From: Lachnospiraceae bacterium
GTDB taxonomy: Bacteria; Bacillota; Clostridia; Lachnospirales; Lachnospiraceae
Assembly: GCA_024692905.1 (NCBI GenBank)
Contig: JAILLY010000076.1
Location: 20,597-84,596, forward strand
DNA length: 64,000 nucleotides
Direction of reading: 5' to 3'
The position numbers were made by a program, and so were the translations under genes. The notes beneath the pieces are model-generated. The model had not been told where the DNA came from. It saw nothing but the letters and a program-made list of their open reading frames with translations, and searched no databases. Each line of letters begins with the position of its first letter. Position 1 is the first letter of the stretch. Below, piece after piece: positions 34,005 to 43,061 of this stretch.

Positions 34005-36314
34005 TCACAAGTCTGTCTTCTTAAGCTTTGCGAAGCCTGCGAACATACGCTTGACACCGTATCCTTCAAAATCGACACTGACCTCATAATCCCTGCCGCC
34101 CTTCTCTATCTTAAGGACCTTACCGACGCCGAATTTAACGTGTCTTACGGTGTCTCCGACCTCATAATCAAGGCTTGAAGGTGCACTTATATCCTTCCCG
34201 AGCGCAACGGCTTTTCCGGCGGCCGACGCGATATACGGCTTGACTTTCGCATCCCTTTCACGCGCGGATGCCGCATAAGGCTTAACGGATGCATACGGTG
34301 CCGCCTTTACGAAATTCATGGATGGAGACTCAGCCTTCTGATCATCCCGAATGAGACGTACCCCCGGTATCTTAAGATCCAGCAGATTCTGCGGTATCTC
34401 CCTTAAAAACCTCGAAGGTGCGTTATACTGGGTCTCTCCCCTTATCATCCTCTGCTTTGCACAGGTTATGGTCAGGTCATCCATTGCCCTGGTTATCCCG
34501 ACATAGCAAAGCCGCCTCTCCTCCTCCATCTCGGACGGATCATCGGCCGTAATGCTCATGTATCCCGGAAACAGCCCGTCCTCGAGCCCGGTTATATATA
34601 CATTCGGGAACTCAAGACCCTTGGCACTGTGCAGAGTCATAAGAAGAACCTTGTTGTCATCAGCCGCAACGCTGTCAATATCGGCAACCAGCGCAACCTC
34701 GTTCAAAAAACCCGAAAGGCTCGCTTCTTCTTCCTCTTCATCACCGTGCTCATCCTCGTAGGCAATGACTTTGTTTATAAGTTCCTCTATATTTTCCTCT
34801 CTCTGCCTTGCATCCTCTTTATCTTCGGCATCCATGTTTTCGATATATTCGGTCGTACTTAACACATCCCGCACAAGTTCCTCGATACTTAAGAATTCCT
34901 GCTTGCTGCGGAATACCCTTATCATATCCACGAACGGATTAAACTTTGCCGCAAGCTTATTCATTCCGGGGATCTCGTCAAGCTTTGTGAGCACTTCGTA
35001 AAAAGTCATACCGTTGGCATCGGCATATTCCTGCACCTTATTGATCGAAGTTGCGCCTATCCCTCGCCTCGGAACGTTTATTATCCTCTTTACCGCAATA
35101 TCATCCCTTGCATTGTCGATCGTCTTAAGGTAGGCAAGTATATCCTTTATCTCACGCCTTGAATAGAAGTTGACCCCGCCGACGACATCGTAAGGGATCC
35201 CGTTCATTATGAACTGCTCCTCCAAAAGCCTTGCCTGGGCGTTGGTCCTGTATAAAACGGCAGAATCACGGTAATCATATTTACCTTCCCGTTTACGGCG
35301 TACTATGGAATCGACCACGAACTCGGCTTCCTCATACGCACTCAAACACTGGCGGAAGCATATCCTTGCGCCTTCACCACGGTCCGTCCACAGTTCCTTT
35401 GCTTTCCTGCCCGCATTATTGCTTATCACGGCATTTGCGGCATCAAGAATATTCTGGGTGGAACGGTAATTCTGCTCAAGTTTAACGACTTTTGCATCCG
35501 GGTATACCTTTTCGAAATCAAGTATATTGCGTATATTTGCACCCCTGAATTTATATATGGACTGGTCGTCATCACCGACAACGCATATATTCCTGTTTTT
35601 TGCAGCAAGCAGCCTTATAAACTCAAACTGGACGGTATTTGTGTCCTGATATTCATCAACCATGATATACTTAAACCTCTCCTGATAGGATTCAAGTATA
35701 TCCGGCCATGCCTTGAAAAGCTCGACCGTCTTAAGCAGAAGATCGTCAAAGTCAAGCGCGTTGCTCTTCCTTAACTCCTTCTCATATTCCGCATAGACAC
35801 GGGCTACCTGTTCCATTCCATAATCCCCGGCCGCATCGAGCTTCATGTCGGATGCGCTCATAAGCTCATCCTTGGCATGCGATATGGCCGCAAGGAAAGC
35901 CCTCTCAGGTGTCTGCTTGACATCTATCTTAAGCCTCTTGCACACGGCCTTCATAACCGCCTTCTGGTCATCGGTATCATAGATCGAAAAATTGGTATCA
36001 TATCCGATCTTGTCGATATATCTCCTCAGTATCCTGACACAGGTGCTGTGGAAGGTTGCTACCCAGATACTGTCCGATCCGAAACCGACCAGATCGTCAA
36101 CACGCTGGCGCATCTCTCCGGCCGCCTTGTTCGTAAAGGTGATCGCAAGGATATTCCACGGATTAACGCCGCACTCCTCTATGAGGTAAGCGATCCTGTT
36201 TGTAATGACTCTGGTCTTGCCCGAACCTGCTCCTGCCAATATAAGAAGCGGTCCTTCGGTATGAAGAGCCGCCTCTTTCTGCTTATCATTAAGTTTATCG
36301 GTCACACTGCTCAT
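34005..36314 (-). CDS. pcrA: UvrD/PcrA-type superfamily 1 DNA helicase
   Basis: Start placed at the ATG at 36314, which directly follows the upstream gene's TGA, giving 769 residues. Motifs in order: LNDKQKEA (Q motif), GAGSGKTR (Walker A), VDEYQDTN (II), GDDDQSIYKFRGA (III), QNYRST (IV), LMTLHSAKGLEFPNV (V) and VGITRA (VI). A linker then leads to a C-terminal Tudor-like domain (VKFGVGKVLKIEKG) that contacts RNA polymerase in PcrA. It unwinds DNA in repair and replication and clears stalled polymerase. Confidence 0.96.
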   Translation of the reverse strand: MSSVTDKLNDKQKEAALHTEGPLLILAGAGSGKTRVITNRIAYLIEECGVNPWNILAITFTNKAAGEMRQRVDDLVGFGSDSIWVATFHSTCVRILRRYIDKIGYDTNFSIYDTDDQKAVMKAVCKRLKIDVKQTPERAFLAAISHAKDELMSASDMKLDAAGDYGMEQVARVYAEYEKELRKSNALDFDDLLLKTVELFKAWPDILESYQERFKYIMVDEYQDTNTVQFEFIRLLAAKNRNICVVGDDDQSIYKFRGANIRNILDFEKVYPDAKVVKLEQNYRSTQNILDAANAVISNNAGRKAKELWTDRGEGARICFRQCLSAYEEAEFVVDSIVRRKREGKYDYRDSAVLYRTNAQARLLEEQFIMNGIPYDVVGGVNFYSRREIKDILAYLKTIDNARDDIAVKRIINVPRRGIGATSINKVQEYADANGMTFYEVLTKLDEIPGMNKLAAKFNPFVDMIRVFRSKQEFLSIEELVRDVLSTTEYIENMDAEDKEDARQREENIEELINKVIAYEDEHGDEEEEEASLSGFLNEVALVADIDSVAADDNKVLLMTLHSAKGLEFPNVYITGLEDGLFPGYMSITADDPSEMEEERRLCYVGITRAMDDLTITCAKQRMIRGETQYNAPSRFLREIPQNLLDLKIPGVRLIRDDQKAESPSMNFVKAAPYASVKPYAASARERDAKVKPYIASAAGKAVALGKDISAPSSLDYEVGDTVRHVKFGVGKVLKIEKGGRDYEVSVDFEGYGVKRMFAGFAKLKKTDL

Positions 36315-36315
36315 T

Positions 36316-36615
36316 TCACGTTCCGTCCTGTTCCTTAAGCCGTCCAAGTACCATATCATACCCGTCGTTGCCGTAATTGAGCGAACGGTTCACACGGCTT
36401 ATCGTTGCCGTTGATGCTCCCGTCTTCTCGGCTATTTCAAGATAGGTCTTTTTCTCTCTCAGCATCGTTGCCACCTCAAAACGCTGGGATAAAGATATGA
36501 TCTCATTTATCGTACACAGATCCTCAAAAAAGATGTAGCATTCTTCCGCATCCTTTAACTGCAGGATCGCATTAAAAAGATGATCGACAGCTTCTGTCCT
36601 GATCTTAGGATTCAT
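36316..36615 (-). CDS. YerC/YecD-family TrpR-like regulator
   Basis: The 99-residue product belongs to the TrpR-like YerC/YecD family. It has a helical N-terminus (FEDLCTINEIISLSQRFEVA) and a helix-turn-helix (YLEIAEKTGASTATISRVNR). In Bacillus the homologue is next to pcrA as here. Despite the TrpR likeness it does not bind tryptophan in known cases, and its targets are unclear. A GAGGGGTGG site lies before the ATG, and the stop touches the pcrA start. Confidence 0.92.
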   Translation of the reverse strand: MNPKIRTEAVDHLFNAILQLKDAEECYIFFEDLCTINEIISLSQRFEVATMLREKKTYLEIAEKTGASTATISRVNRSLNYGNDGYDMVLGRLKEQDGT

Positions 36616-36627
36616 TTAAACCACCCC

Positions 36628-37245
36628 TCATGACGTGATTCCCAGCCTTGAAAACAGCTTCTGCAAAGAAGCGTTATCCAGAACAAGAAGCATATGGCTG
36701 GTCATCTTCTCGTCTCCCATAATAAACTGCTCGTCTATAACAAGTATCTTATCTCCGATCTCGGCATACTCCTTAAGGGGGATCTGAAGTATCTCGCCCA
36801 CAGTATTTACGTGATAGTCAGGCGTTAAGATGTCCACCTTCATCCCGGAGAGGGTAGCCAGTGCATTGGCATATGCCCCGGACGTGATATTGCCCATCTC
36901 TGCAAGGACCGACAGATCCATATCGTTAAGTTCACCGAGAGAAGTAAGCTCCTTGGGATAAAATGTATTTATGATCTTCTCGGCAAACGGTTTCTTGACT
37001 ATATGTATCATCATGCCCGTGAGATCTTCCTTGACTCCGATCCTTATTCCAAGAACCTCACTGTCCTGACCCCCGAGAAACTCCTTAACGGAATCAAGAT
37101 CAAGTAGCCTCACGCTCGGAACCGACATGTCGACAAACGTATTCAACAGCATGGCCAAGGCGGTACATGCATTGCCCGAGCCGATATTTCCTATCTCTCT
37201 GAGCACATCTATCTGCATATCGCTATAGCCTTCGTAAGTACTCAT
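36628..37245 (-). CDS. cheC: CheC-family chemotaxis phosphatase
   Basis: The 205-residue product has two CheC phosphatase motifs, LREIGNIGSGNA near residue 14 and LAEMGNITSGAY near residue 112. Each carries the Glu and Asn that attack phosphorylated CheY. No other chemotaxis genes are near, so it may act on another receiver protein. It is first in a small operon with the TrpR-like gene and pcrA and has a clear AAAGGAG site. Confidence 0.92.
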   Translation of the reverse strand: MSTYEGYSDMQIDVLREIGNIGSGNACTALAMLLNTFVDMSVPSVRLLDLDSVKEFLGGQDSEVLGIRIGVKEDLTGMMIHIVKKPFAEKIINTFYPKELTSLGELNDMDLSVLAEMGNITSGAYANALATLSGMKVDILTPDYHVNTVGEILQIPLKEYAEIGDKILVIDEQFIMGDEKMTSHMLLVLDNASLQKLFSRLGITS

Positions 37246-37278
37246 AGATGCTCCTTTACTAAATAAAAATATAAAACA

Positions 37279-37307
37279 AGTTTATCATAGTTTTATCCTT
37301 CAAGCAA
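37279..37307 (-). promoter_or_regulatory. Promoter of the cheC operon
   Basis: On the minus strand TTGCTT (37302-37307), 17 bases, then TAAACT (37279-37284), about 35 bases before the cheC start. Confidence 0.45.
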
Positions 37308-37384
37308 TGCCTGAAGTCCCTGCCGGTCGAAAAAAATCATGAAAAACCACCCGGTATGTGACACTAAAATCGTCATTTACGCTA

Positions 37385-37413
37385 TTGAACAAACCCCGGC
37401 TTCTTATTATAAT
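37385..37413 (+). promoter_or_regulatory. Promoter of the antiporter gene
   Basis: TTGAAC (37385-37390), exactly 17 bases, then a perfect TATAAT (37408-37413), 29 bases before the ATG at 37443. Confidence 0.75.
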
Positions 37414-37442
37414 GGTTCACGATACAAAGAAAGGAAACGATC

Positions 37443-38630
37443 ATGGAAGCATATGCGGTTTTCAAAAGTCTTGCAATAATCATCATATTTGCCAAGGTAT
37501 GCGGTATCACGGCAAGGAAGTTAAAGGCACCTCAGGTAGTCGGGGAGATTATCGCGGGCCTGATAGTCGGGCCGAGCATACTTCATTTGGTGGAACCCAC
37601 CGCCTTTCTTGCCCAGATGGCAGAGATAGGTGTTGTCTTTATCATGTTCTCCGCAGGACTTGAGACCGACTTAAAGGAACTTCTAAAGACCGGTCCAATT
37701 GCCTTTCTCATTGCATGCGCGGGAGTGTTTGTTCCTCTCTTTGGCGGATGCGTCATGCATATGTGCTTCTACGGCTTCAATCCGATAGGCGATCCGGGCT
37801 TTATCACTTCACTGTTCACCGGCGTCATCATGACGGCAACATCCGTCAGCATAACCGTCGAAACCCTGAAGGAACTGGGATATCTTAAGAGCCGGGTGGG
37901 TACCACGGTACTCGCGGCGGCGATAATCGATGATATCATAGGCATCATAGTGCTGACCTTCGTTATAAGCATGAAGACCCCCGATTCGAGCATGGGCGGT
38001 GTAGTACTCAAGACGCTCTTGTTCTTCGTCTTTTCCATCGTCATCGGAATATTGTCCTACCATGCCTTCAAGTGGGTCGACAAACGCTGGCCGCATACAA
38101 GACGTATCCCGATAGCCGGACTTGCCTACTGTTTCGCGTTTGCCTATATCGCCGAACATTACTTTGGCATAGCTGACATCACCGGTGCGTATTTTGCTGG
38201 AATAATCCTGTGTTCGATAAATGATTCCGACTATATAGCCGAAAAGATGGATATAAACTCGTACATGCTGTTCGGGCCGATATTCTTTGCGAGTATAGGC
38301 CTTAAGACCGATATCGCGGACTTCTCAACCGAGATACTGTGGTATTCCATAGCCTTTGTCGCAGTTGCCCTTATAACAAAAATAGTCGCATGCGGTGCAG
38401 TCGCAAAACTATGCGGCTTCCCATCAGGCGACAGTCTGAAGATAGGTGTCGGTATGATGACAAGAGGTGAAGTCGCACTTATCGTATCCCAGAAAGGACT
38501 TTCTGTCGGCATACTCAAGCCAGTATACTTCACCAGCGTCATATTGCTCATTATAGTATCATCGATCGCAACCCCGATAGTACTTAAATTCCTATATCGG
38601 GACCGGTCGTCGGATAAGGCCGGGGCTTAA
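37443..38630 (+). CDS. Kef/NapA-type cation:proton antiporter
   Basis: The 395-residue product has about 12 membrane helices of the CPA2 family (Na_H_Exchanger, COG0475). It carries LKAPQVVGEIIAGLIVGPS in an early helix and the paired acidic residues AAIIDDIIGI near residue 165, the ion-binding site of Na+/H+ antiporters. There is no C-terminal TrkA/RCK domain, so any regulation is not by a fused sensor. A strong promoter and AAAGGAAA site precede it. Its stop overlaps that of the converging gene (shared TTAA at 38627-38630). Confidence 0.9.
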   Translation: MEAYAVFKSLAIIIIFAKVCGITARKLKAPQVVGEIIAGLIVGPSILHLVEPTAFLAQMAEIGVVFIMFSAGLETDLKELLKTGPIAFLIACAGVFVPLFGGCVMHMCFYGFNPIGDPGFITSLFTGVIMTATSVSITVETLKELGYLKSRVGTTVLAAAIIDDIIGIIVLTFVISMKTPDSSMGGVVLKTLLFFVFSIVIGILSYHAFKWVDKRWPHTRRIPIAGLAYCFAFAYIAEHYFGIADITGAYFAGIILCSINDSDYIAEKMDINSYMLFGPIFFASIGLKTDIADFSTEILWYSIAFVAVALITKIVACGAVAKLCGFPSGDSLKIGVGMMTRGEVALIVSQKGLSVGILKPVYFTSVILLIIVSSIATPIVLKFLYRDRSSDKAGA

Positions 38631-40417
38631 TCCTTAAAAGAAAGGATCATCGCTATCTGAAGGGCTAACAGCGTGATATACATGATATCGAAGCCCTCCA
38701 TACGGCTTACGGCTGTACCGTATATCCTGTCGGCATGATGGATATCCGCAATGCAGTATCTGCTGCTCTTATCATCCTCAAATTCCGAAGCAAAGGACAG
38801 CTCATCCATTCCATCACCGATCACAGGGCGTTTGCCTGCAGGATATGTCTCAATCTGTCCCTGCCCTGTTTTCTTGGCAGCAAGCTTAAGCTTCCTGCCG
38901 ACAAGGCCCTCGATCCCTTCATCAATGCTGACAGGTTCATCATACAGGAATATATATATATCCGACTTGTCGGAGAAATCCATCTTTTCAAGCGCAACCC
39001 TGAACATCTCGCACTCATCCCCGGAAACAAAACTCATATTTCTTGAGATCAGCGACAGCTGGAGTGCCTCGGTCTCATAACGGAGTGTCCTCTGATCCAC
39101 ATCGTTCAATATATGATTCTGCAGATATTTCATACCCTCTACCATTATATCCGACAGAGTTACCATGGTAGTCTGATCGTCCGATGCATGGATAAGGGCT
39201 GACAGATATTCCGAAAATGCGCTCATCAGCGAATACGGTGATATGTATTTACCGTAGGGAGAGTCAATTATCCCGCGAAGCTGACCAACGACCACTTCAC
39301 CGTTTAATGTATCCTTGATGTAACCGCCTGCGATGAGCGTGTCCTTATATATCGCTTCATACAGAAGATCGTATATCTTGTCTCCGATCTCATCCCTGAC
39401 ATTTGAGATCAGTATATCCTCGCGTATCAGTTCGGCAACCTTAACTGCATAGAATTCAGGCTGTGAACGCTCGGTCTCGTTCATCGGGAGATATCTGTGT
39501 CGCCCGCCGAAATTACATCCGCAGGATGCCCTTTTCTGGAGAACGGTCGGGATGATGCCTCCGTCTACTATACCGTCACGCAGCAGGGTGAGCAGCTTCT
39601 CTATTGCCGAATATCCCTCATAATAGAAGTCCTGCATAACCGTCGTAAGGGGCGGATCGCTCGATACGGCCCTTACATCATCATCATATCCGGTAACTAC
39701 GATGGCATTTTTATCAAGCCGCGGGCTTCCGATCTTTATACCGCGCCTTCTTAATACCTTGTACACGGCGTAGGCCATAAGATCATTGGCACATACGATG
39801 GCATCGGGCTTTTCATTGCGGTCCAGCAGTTCCTCGATCTCCTTCTCGCAATCTTCCCCGAAATTGCCTTCTGTGACCATATTGTCATCAAAGGGGATGT
39901 CATTCTCAAACAGGACATCCGTAAACGCTCTTTTTCTTTCGATCGATTCCCTGTTATCGGCCCATCCCTCAACAAACAGCAGCTTATTATATCCGTGGTA
40001 ATTAACAAGATGCTCGACCACGGTACGCATACTGTTGTAATTATCATTGATTATGTATCCCGTATTATCCCTGTCGGTGAATTCCTCAAGCAGGATATAC
40101 GGAACACCTTCATATCCGTCGAGAAAACGCTTCTTCTCCTCCTTGTTCATAAAGACGGTATGAGACCCGTAAACGATGACAAGGCCGGAAAGACGGTTGC
40201 GCTTAACATGCTCCCTTATAACGGCATTCATAAGATCCGGTTTATTATCCAGTTTGCCTCCGTCCATGAAATTATATGCAAGCTGTGATCCCGCAAACAT
40301 GACCAGATCGACGCCAAGATCATTTGCCGCCTGAGACATGCCTCTCATGATACGTTTCATATATGTGGAAATGGCACTCCCCATAAGGATGCCTATACGC
40401 TTACGTCTGCTGACCAT
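38627..40417 (-). CDS. LacI-type sensor domain protein without DNA-binding domain
   Basis: The 596-residue product starts directly with a LacI/GalR-type periplasmic-binding fold (about 5-300; RIGILMGSAISTYMKRI, CANDLMAYAVYK, VVTGYDDD), but the usual N-terminal LacI helix-turn-helix is absent. The middle (300-430) is helical. The last 150 residues look like a GAF-like sensor, less certain. In Lachnospiraceae similar proteins often end in GGDEF; none is seen here. With no signal peptide, it is cytoplasmic. A GGGGAGCGG site precedes the ATG. It follows the SARP gene by 56 bases and may act with it. A sugar-responsive partner role is inferred. Confidence 0.75.
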   Translation of the reverse strand: MVSRRKRIGILMGSAISTYMKRIMRGMSQAANDLGVDLVMFAGSQLAYNFMDGGKLDNKPDLMNAVIREHVKRNRLSGLVIVYGSHTVFMNKEEKKRFLDGYEGVPYILLEEFTDRDNTGYIINDNYNSMRTVVEHLVNYHGYNKLLFVEGWADNRESIERKRAFTDVLFENDIPFDDNMVTEGNFGEDCEKEIEELLDRNEKPDAIVCANDLMAYAVYKVLRRRGIKIGSPRLDKNAIVVTGYDDDVRAVSSDPPLTTVMQDFYYEGYSAIEKLLTLLRDGIVDGGIIPTVLQKRASCGCNFGGRHRYLPMNETERSQPEFYAVKVAELIREDILISNVRDEIGDKIYDLLYEAIYKDTLIAGGYIKDTLNGEVVVGQLRGIIDSPYGKYISPYSLMSAFSEYLSALIHASDDQTTMVTLSDIMVEGMKYLQNHILNDVDQRTLRYETEALQLSLISRNMSFVSGDECEMFRVALEKMDFSDKSDIYIFLYDEPVSIDEGIEGLVGRKLKLAAKKTGQGQIETYPAGKRPVIGDGMDELSFASEFEDDKSSRYCIADIHHADRIYGTAVSRMEGFDIMYITLLALQIAMILSFKD

Positions 40418-40473
40418 AAAACCGCTCCCCGGATCCGCATAAAAGGATCCGCCGTTATCTCAAAACCTGCTTA

Positions 40474-41604
40474 TCATTCCTTGGAATTCTTAAGCGGACA
40501 GATCTTATAAACCATAATATACTCGTTAAGATTTGACTTCCTGTAGAAGCTCATGCGTACGCGTTCCATGACTTTGACTGCATTCTCATAAGAGTCGACC
40601 GGGAACATGATCGCATACTGGTCCTCGGAATACCTGCAGATACTGTCACCCATCCTCAGTTCGTGCTTGCAGCACTCAAGAAGAGCGGACATTGCACGTT
40701 CGTTTTTAAGAGGATCGTGCCTGTCGGTAAACTTATTCCTTAAAGTCACCATGGTAAGGAACATCGTCTCACCGGTACGCATAAGAAGCCTTCTCTGAAG
40801 CCTGTATACCTCACGGAACATATCATATTCACATACAAATGCCGTGTTCTCGCTGGAATCGGCTTCCATTTCCTCCCTGACACCGCCGATTATACGATCC
40901 ATATCCTTTACGGCGGAACGGAACATATGATACTGGCCTCTCATCTCCTCGGATTCAAGTCCCTTCTGCAGGGCAATGGCCATTTCGTTCTCGATCTCAA
41001 GTGAAACGGGAATGAACTCATGGACCTTGTTGCACACATCTATTATCCCCGAATGATCCTGCTTTTCCTTTAAAGCCTGGATATATTCGAGTGCCACACG
41101 GATGTACATATCCCTTAACTTGACCGCCTTGGGAACTACCCAATGCTCCGCATTTGAATCCGGGAGCAGATTGCCGGTATAAAGATCCAGCGCTTCCTTA
41201 AGGGCTTTCTCCCTTCTTCCGTCACTTTCTATCATCTCGATAGCCCTGCTTGAGACTTCCTCAAAGTCATAGATATCTATCGATACATTAAGATCCGGAT
41301 TCCACTGATATGCTCCTCTCCTGCTTATGATGGAGTTCTCCAGAGCCGGTATATCCGAAGAATCGATCATAGCCCTGTATCTGTATAAGAGCGTACGCAG
41401 AGCGGTCCCGGGATTTGCATAGTCTTCACCGGACCATAACAATTCAAACAATTCCTTATGTGAGATAGCCTTATCCTTGTTAAGAAGGAGATAGCACAGA
41501 AATAACTTGGTCTTTCTGGTATTGGACAGATTCTCAAGAATTGGTTTGCCGTCCTTGTAGATAGCAAACTTACCGAATAAAGTGATCTTTACATTAGATG
41601 TCAT
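40474..41604 (-). CDS. SARP-type transcriptional regulator with degenerate GGDEF-like tail
   Basis: The 376-residue product has an OmpR-like winged helix (about 1-95; TLFGKFAIYKDGKPI, ELLWSGEDYANPGTALRTLLYR), then a bacterial transcriptional activation domain (about 100-245; VSIDIYDFEE, LYTGNLLPD). The C-terminal 120 residues have the GGDEF fold, but the signature loop reads YSEDQYAIMFP, so it is unlikely to make c-di-GMP. A GGAGG site precedes the ATG, and the gene has its own promoter with a possible operator. It may bind a nucleotide or just dimerise with the tail. Confidence 0.85.
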   Translation of the reverse strand: MTSNVKITLFGKFAIYKDGKPILENLSNTRKTKLFLCYLLLNKDKAISHKELFELLWSGEDYANPGTALRTLLYRYRAMIDSSDIPALENSIISRRGAYQWNPDLNVSIDIYDFEEVSSRAIEMIESDGRREKALKEALDLYTGNLLPDSNAEHWVVPKAVKLRDMYIRVALEYIQALKEKQDHSGIIDVCNKVHEFIPVSLEIENEMAIALQKGLESEEMRGQYHMFRSAVKDMDRIIGGVREEMEADSSENTAFVCEYDMFREVYRLQRRLLMRTGETMFLTMVTLRNKFTDRHDPLKNERAMSALLECCKHELRMGDSICRYSEDQYAIMFPVDSYENAVKVMERVRMSFYRKSNLNEYIMVYKICPLKNSKE

Positions 41605-41649
41605 AATTACCTCCAGCCGAATAAAATGTCACAAATAGAACTAATTATG

Positions 41650-41678
41650 ATAATATCACTTGGTGATTGAAATATCAA
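41650..41678 (-). promoter_or_regulatory. Promoter of the SARP regulator gene
   Basis: On the minus strand TTGATA (41673-41678), 17 bases, then TATTAT (41650-41655). The spacer contains an imperfectly spaced palindrome ATCAC-TTG-GTGAT (41655-41667), a possible operator. Confidence 0.7.
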
Positions 41679-41714
41679 TAGTTTTTTATACTTTTTTGAT
41701 GATATGGGGATATA

Positions 41715-43061
41715 TTACTGCAATATAATGACTCCGTGATCCGAAAGGCCCTCAAGATAATCGGTTACCCTGATGCTGTTGCCGCTGACACTTGTATCCT
41801 TTGCCTTTTCTTCGTTTATGAACGTACGGATCACTTCCCTGTTCGACACGATGTTATTGTTTCCGTAGATATATATCCTGTCGCCGGCTATGATAAGCCC
41901 TTCAAAATTGCACCCGTCCTCGATGATCACATTCCTCGAAGTGATGATAACCCCGATGAAATCTTCCGTAAGAGTCACATCCGTATTGGCTATTATCTTG
42001 GAATAACGTCCCGTATACGTGGCATCGTCATCACTGGAATAATACGATGAGATACTGCGGACGCGCGTTGATGTGCTGTTTATGAGGCGGATCATCTCCT
42101 CGTAATGCTCATCGTTCGTAAACTCCACCGATCCGTCCCTTAAGAACTTGTCACCGTTTATCGTATACTCGGTCTTTGAAGGATAGTTTTCTATATCATT
42201 TATGGTATTGGCATAGATAGATATCTTATCATCTTCGCTGCCGAAGACTACAAATGCTCCCTTGATGTTAATGTCACCGGTGGTTATTATGCTGTCGGCA
42301 AAAATACCGGCCTGGGTGGTAAGGAAATTAATGCCGCCGTACGGATCCTTCTCACCGAATATGACTTCAGCTTCCCTTCCCTCTTCAAACTCATGGACAC
42401 CTGCATACATACTGCCGACAAATGAAGATGTCTGCCCCGTGATATACATACCCTTCATCGCGACAAGACTGTAATCATAGAAATTGACCGTCTCATCACT
42501 GAAGGCAACATCCGGCGCTCCGATATTTGCGATGCATGTGCGTTCACTGACCGCCACATCATCAATATAATACCGGATCACTATATTGTTTATAAAGCAC
42601 TGCTTTATCTCGCAGGCGGATTCGTCATAATCGAGGATGAATTCGGGACCGGGGTCGGATGCGATCTTCATGACTCCGCCTTCCTCCTTCGGAAGATAGG
42701 GTTCAAGGACCGCAGCAAGGGAAGCCCCGTCAAGATCGTATACGGCACGGAGATTTTCGATGTACTGCTTAAAGTATGCGTCCCTTCTTCCGGCGTTGAG
42801 TGCCTGAACATCGGCCCCCTCTTCACTCCTAAGTTTAAGTAGCATAAGGGAATAAACATCTTCGGAAATGCGTTTGCAGTCTGAGGCGACTGATTCTCCC
42901 ACTATACCGGCAGCCTCTTCGAGCCTGTTATCAACGCGGACTCCGGTACGTTTCTTCATGAGATCCTTTGTTATGTTAACCGTCTGGGCGTATACGAACA
43001 CTACCGACATAGCGGTAATGGCCAGCAGGAATAATGCGACTATCGCCTGTTTTGTCTTCAT
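41715..43061 (-). CDS. Pilin-like/PilX-like membrane protein with beta-helix-like body
   Basis: The 448-residue product has a membrane helix at about 5-24 with few charges before it, then a long ectodomain. The region 190-430 has repeated short beta segments like a right-handed beta helix, as in bactofilin-like or adhesin modules (FVVFGSEDDKISIYANTI; VIITSRNVIIEDGCNF). It is translated by 4-base overlap with the type II secretion F gene, so it is probably a pseudopilin-like partner. I see no class III signal (GF-T-x-x-E), so the pilin label is tentative. Confidence 0.6.
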   Translation of the reverse strand: MKTKQAIVALFLLAITAMSVVFVYAQTVNITKDLMKKRTGVRVDNRLEEAAGIVGESVASDCKRISEDVYSLMLLKLRSEEGADVQALNAGRRDAYFKQYIENLRAVYDLDGASLAAVLEPYLPKEEGGVMKIASDPGPEFILDYDESACEIKQCFINNIVIRYYIDDVAVSERTCIANIGAPDVAFSDETVNFYDYSLVAMKGMYITGQTSSFVGSMYAGVHEFEEGREAEVIFGEKDPYGGINFLTTQAGIFADSIITTGDINIKGAFVVFGSEDDKISIYANTINDIENYPSKTEYTINGDKFLRDGSVEFTNDEHYEEMIRLINSTSTRVRSISSYYSSDDDATYTGRYSKIIANTDVTLTEDFIGVIITSRNVIIEDGCNFEGLIIAGDRIYIYGNNNIVSNREVIRTFINEEKAKDTSVSGNSIRVTDYLEGLSDHGVIILQ

